From Magnetospirillum sp. (GTDB lineage: Bacteria > Pseudomonadota > Alphaproteobacteria > Rhodospirillales > Magnetospirillaceae): 10,000 nt of DNA. Shown here piece by piece: positions 7,660-10,000 of the stretch. Numbering within the stretch: position 1 is the stretch's first letter; each line of letters opens with the position of its first letter. The stretch covers positions 1-10,000 of the forward strand of contig JAIWOG010000260.1 of assembly GCA_020217035.1 (NCBI GenBank), read 5' to 3'. The notes below the pieces were generated by a model, which ran no database searches, was not told the origin of the DNA, and saw only the letters and a list, made by a program, of their open reading frames with translations. Position numbers and translations under genes: made by a program.

Positions 7660-7703
7660 CGTCATGGTCGCGACACGATGACGGGGCATGATCCCCGTCA
7701 TCG
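7660..7703 (+). promoter_or_regulatory. Nested inverted repeats in the galU leader
   Basis: A perfect 11-base inverted repeat (CGATGACGGGG at 7676-7686, CCCCGTCATCG at 7693-7703) surrounds a 6-base loop. Its left arm shares ATGACG (7678-7683) with an upstream CGTCAT (7660-7665), which could form an alternative stem around a central TCGCGA palindrome (7668-7673). The element ends 25 bases before the galU ATG. It could be an operator or a leader RNA with two exclusive folds. There is no T run for termination. Confidence 0.45.
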
Positions 7704-7728
7704 AACAACTTCTCTTCGCGAGACGACC

Positions 7729-8604
7729 ATGATCCGTAAGGCTGTGCTTCCCGTTGCCGGTATGGGCACCCGCGTTCTGCCCGCCACCAAGGTATTGCCG
7801 AAAGAGCTGCTGCCGGTGGTGGACAAGCCGCTGATCCAGTACGCCGTGGAAGAAGCGGCGGAAGCCGGCATCACCGACATCGTGCTGGTCACCGCCAAGG
7901 GCAAGGAATTGCTGGTCGACCATTTCGACCGCAGCCCCGAGCTGGAACGCCAGTTGGAAGAACGCGGCAAGCTGGAACTGTTGGACATCGCCCGCTCCAC
8001 CTGCCCCAAGGGGGTGACCATCACCGCCGTGCGCCAGCCCGCCCCCTTGGGCCTGGGTCACGCGGTGTGGTGCGCCAAGCCGGTGATCGGCGACGATCCC
8101 TTCGCCGTGCTGCTGCCCGACGATTTGATCCTGGGCAAGCCCGGCGCCCTGGCCCAGATGGTCAAGCAGTGGGAAACCACCCGCGGCCATGTGGTGGCGG
8201 TGGAAAACGTGCCGCTGGAACATGTGAGCCGTTACGGCATCCTGGACGTCATCGAGGAACAGGGCCAGGTGGCCCGTGCCCGCGGCATGGTGGAAAAGCC
8301 GAAGCCCGAGGACGCGCCGTCGACGCTGTCGGTGATCGGCCGCTACATCCTGGAACCCGCCGTCTTCGATTATCTGGACAAGAAGCAAAAGGGCCAGGGC
8401 GGCGAAATCCAACTGACCGACGCCATCGCCGCCTCCATCGCCCAGGTCGGCCTGTCCGGCTTCCGCTTCGTCGGCACCCGCTATGACTGCGGCACCAAGG
8501 CCGGCTATGTGCAGGCCATCATCGACCAGGCGTTGGCCCACGCCGACACCGCCGCCGCCACCCACGCCCACATCCAGTCGCTGCTGGGACGCCGCGTCGC
8601 CTGA
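7729..8604 (+). CDS. galU: UTP--glucose-1-phosphate uridylyltransferase
   Basis: A 291-residue cytosolic enzyme that makes UDP-glucose from UTP and glucose-1-phosphate, for exopolysaccharide, lipopolysaccharide and glycogen-type sugars. The N-terminal nucleotide-binding motif AGMGTRVLPATKVLPKE (10-26) is complete. PDDL with Asp131-Asp132 marks the central sugar-nucleotide site. The EKPKPED segment, the GGEIQLTDAI segment and the YDCGTKAGY segment follow in the family order. Length is usual. I chose ATG 7729 because the protein then opens as MIRKAVLPVAG, as in the family. The in-frame ATG at 7678 would add 17 residues unlike GalU and lies inside the leader inverted repeat. The ribosome site is poor (GAGACGA region, 7720-7726). 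It appears to be a single-gene unit, bounded upstream by the foreign cassette and downstream by a terminator. Confidence 0.96.
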   Translation: MIRKAVLPVAGMGTRVLPATKVLPKELLPVVDKPLIQYAVEEAAEAGITDIVLVTAKGKELLVDHFDRSPELERQLEERGKLELLDIARSTCPKGVTITAVRQPAPLGLGHAVWCAKPVIGDDPFAVLLPDDLILGKPGALAQMVKQWETTRGHVVAVENVPLEHVSRYGILDVIEEQGQVARARGMVEKPKPEDAPSTLSVIGRYILEPAVFDYLDKKQKGQGGEIQLTDAIAASIAQVGLSGFRFVGTRYDCGTKAGYVQAIIDQALAHADTAAATHAHIQSLLGRRVA

Positions 8605-8632
8605 TCCCTGTCTTCGTGTGATCCCCCGCCTT

Positions 8633-8666
8633 GGCCCGCCGACGAACGAACCGGCGGGCCTTTTTT
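8633..8666 (+). terminator. Rho-independent terminator of galU
   Basis: A perfect 9-bp stem (GGCCCGCCG at 8633-8641, CGGCGGGCC at 8652-8660), a 10-base loop, and six T residues at 8661-8666. It lies 28 bases after the galU stop. Confidence 0.92.
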
Positions 8667-8694
8667 CCCCACGCACTCGCCCCCCGGAATCGAT

Positions 8695-8723
8695 AAAAAA
8701 CCCTGCCTTGATCATAGGCAGGG
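8695..8723 (-). terminator. Rho-independent terminator of cobT
   Basis: An 8-bp stem (CCCTGCCT at 8701-8708, AGGCAGGG at 8716-8723) flanked on the plus strand by six A residues (8695-8700). Read on the minus strand this is a stem followed directly by six T residues, correctly placed 52 bases beyond the cobT stop. A plus-strand T run at 8731-8735 is too far from the stem to be the main signal. The remainder of the 8605-8775 convergent gap holds nothing else I can name. Confidence 0.85.
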
Positions 8724-8775
8724 CTGCTAGTTTTTCGGTCATACTGATGATTTAGAGAAGATGTAACCTTAATAC

Positions 8776-10000
8776 CTATCTTTGTCCAGCCCGCTGTGCG
8801 TTTGTCATCTCTTCCTCGTCGAAAAGCGAGGTCAGCTGGCGCATCACCGCGCCGCCCAACTCCTCGGCGTCCATGATGGTGACGGCGCGGCGGTAATAGC
8901 GGGTGACGTCGTGGCCGATGCCGATGGCGATCAGTTCCACCGGCGACTTGGTTTCCACATATTCGATGACGTCGCGCAGGTGCTTTTCCAGGTAATTGCC
9001 GGAATTCACCGAAAGCGTCGAATCGTCCACCGGGGCGCCGTCGGAAATCACCATCAGGATGCGGCGCTGTTCGTTGCGGGCGATCAACCGGTCGTGGGCC
9101 CACAGCAGAGCCTCGCCGTCGATGTTTTCCTTCAGCACGCCTTCGCGCAGCATCAGTCCCAGGTTCTTCCGCGCCCGGCGCCATGGCGCGTCGGCGGCCT
9201 TGTAGACGATGTGGCGCAAGTCGTTCAGGCGGCCGGGCTGGGCCGGCTTGCCGTCGGCGTTCCATTGTTCGCGGGCTTGACCGCCCTTCCAGGCACGGGT
9301 GGTGAAGCCAAGGACCTCGACCTTGACGGCGCAGCGTTCCAGGGTACGGGCCAGGATTTCCGCCGACAGCGCCGCCACCGTGATGGGACGGCCGCGCATC
9401 GAGCCGGAATTGTCGATCAGCAGCGTCACCACGGTGTCGCGGAAGTCGGTTTCCTTCTCGAACTTGAAGGACAGCGAATGGGTGGGATTGGCGACGATGC
9501 GGGCCAGACGGCTGGTGTCCAGGATGCCTTCTTCCAGATCGAAGTTCCAAGACCGCGTCTGCTGGGCCATCAGCTTGCGCTGCAAGCGGTTGGCCAGCTT
9601 CGACACCACGCCTTGCAGATGCGCCATCTGCTGGTCCAGTTGGTTGCGCAGCCGGCTCAGTTCTTCCGGTTCGCACAATTCCTCGGCGGCGATCACTTGG
9701 TCGTATTTGGTGGTGTAGGGGTGATAGGGCTTTTCGCCAAAGGCGCCGGGCTGCGGCTGGAAACTCTGGCGCTGGCGCGACGGCCCGCCCGGCTCCTCGG
9801 TGCCGGCGCCGGCCATCACCACGTCGTCGGAAGCGCTTTCCAGGTTGTCCTGCTCGCCCGCCCCTTCGGCGGCGCCGGGGGCCGCCTGGGGTTCGCCCTC
9901 GCCCTGCTTGCTTTGGCTTTGACCGTCGCTTTCCTTTTCCTGTTGGCCTTGGGACTGGCCTTCCTTGGCCTCCTGGCCTTCCTCGTCGGATTGCTTTTCC
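8776..10000 (-). CDS. cobT: Cobaltochelatase subunit CobT, partial (N-terminus outside the window)
   Basis: CobT, with CobS, forms the AAA+-type chaperone complex that drives CobN to insert cobalt into hydrogenobyrinic acid a,c-diamide in the aerobic cobalamin pathway. The window holds 408 codons including the stop. About the first 200 residues of a usual protein of about 600-630 lie beyond the right edge. From the edge inward there is a Gln/Glu/Gly/Ser-rich acidic linker (about 10000-9810), a conserved segment with [11 protein letters not shown], and a Gln/Arg-rich helical stretch. A von Willebrand A domain follows, whose metal-site motif DNSGS is encoded at 9414-9400, with the later ISDGAPVDD segment. 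The frame stays open to the window end, so the GTG at 9822 is internal. The protein ends [14 protein letters not shown]. cobS is expected nearby outside the window. Confidence 0.95.
   Translation of the reverse strand, partial: EKQSDEEGQEAKEGQSQGQQEKESDGQSQSKQGEGEPQAAPGAAEGAGEQDNLESASDDVVMAGAGTEEPGGPSRQRQSFQPQPGAFGEKPYHPYTTKYDQVIAAEELCEPEELSRLRNQLDQQMAHLQGVVSKLANRLQRKLMAQQTRSWNFDLEEGILDTSRLARIVANPTHSLSFKFEKETDFRDTVVTLLIDNSGSMRGRPITVAALSAEILARTLERCAVKVEVLGFTTRAWKGGQAREQWNADGKPAQPGRLNDLRHIVYKAADAPWRRARKNLGLMLREGVLKENIDGEALLWAHDRLIARNEQRRILMVISDGAPVDDSTLSVNSGNYLEKHLRDVIEYVETKSPVELIAIGIGHDVTRYYRRAVTIMDAEELGGAVMRQLTSLFDEEEMTNAQRAGQR

Noticed and set aside
7678..7728. N-terminal extension of galU from ATG 7678
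   Set aside because: The 17 extra residues do not resemble GalU, the start lies inside an inverted repeat, and ATG 7729 gives the family N-terminus.
8519..9676. 385-codon minus-strand frame overlapping cobT and the galU end
   Set aside because: It is Arg/Pro-rich, crosses both terminators, and is out of frame with the well-supported CobT vWA domain.
8776..9822. cobT starting at GTG 9822
   Set aside because: The frame remains open to the window edge and encodes the acidic Gln-rich linker expected inside CobT, so the gene is partial here.

Overview
The window is high-GC chromosomal DNA of a proteobacterium, most likely an alphaproteobacterium of the Rhodospirillales (a Magnetospirillum-like organism is my best guess). 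This is inferred from gene content: a Calvin-Benson-Bassham (CBB) sugar-phosphate operon, an alphaproteobacterial GalU, and the aerobic-pathway cobaltochelatase subunit CobT. No rRNA or other phylogenetic marker is present, so the genus is not proven.

Layout. (1) 16-645: a LuxR/NarL-type regulator whose receiver domain has lost its phosphoacceptor Asp, closed by a strong terminator. (2) 841-6532: five co-directional genes, glpX-like, prkB, tkt, fba, rpe, with gaps of 2 to 62 bases. They look like one operon for regenerating and phosphorylating ribulose-5-phosphate. Transketolase, aldolase and epimerase rebuild pentose phosphates, PRK makes ribulose-1,5-bisphosphate, and a bisphosphatase would complete the set. 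The bisphosphatase homologue lacks several canonical metal and substrate residues. The PRK is of the plant/cyanobacterial sequence type. No Rubisco gene is in the window. (3) 6626-7593: an AT-richer two-gene cassette unlike its neighbours. A 65-residue protein overlaps, at a TTGA junction, a 257-residue protein with a nucleotidyltransferase-like signature. It has its own plausible promoter and looks horizontally acquired, possibly a toxin-antitoxin or defence module. (4) 7729-8604: galU (UDP-glucose synthesis), preceded by nested inverted repeats in its leader and followed by a strong terminator. (5) 8776-10000, minus strand: the C-terminal two thirds of cobT, with its own terminator. It converges on galU and runs off the right edge.

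The most notable items are the degenerate GlpX-like protein at the head of the CBB operon, the phosphorylation-deficient regulator just upstream of it, and the foreign two-gene cassette. Intergenic gaps are all shorter than 300 bases.
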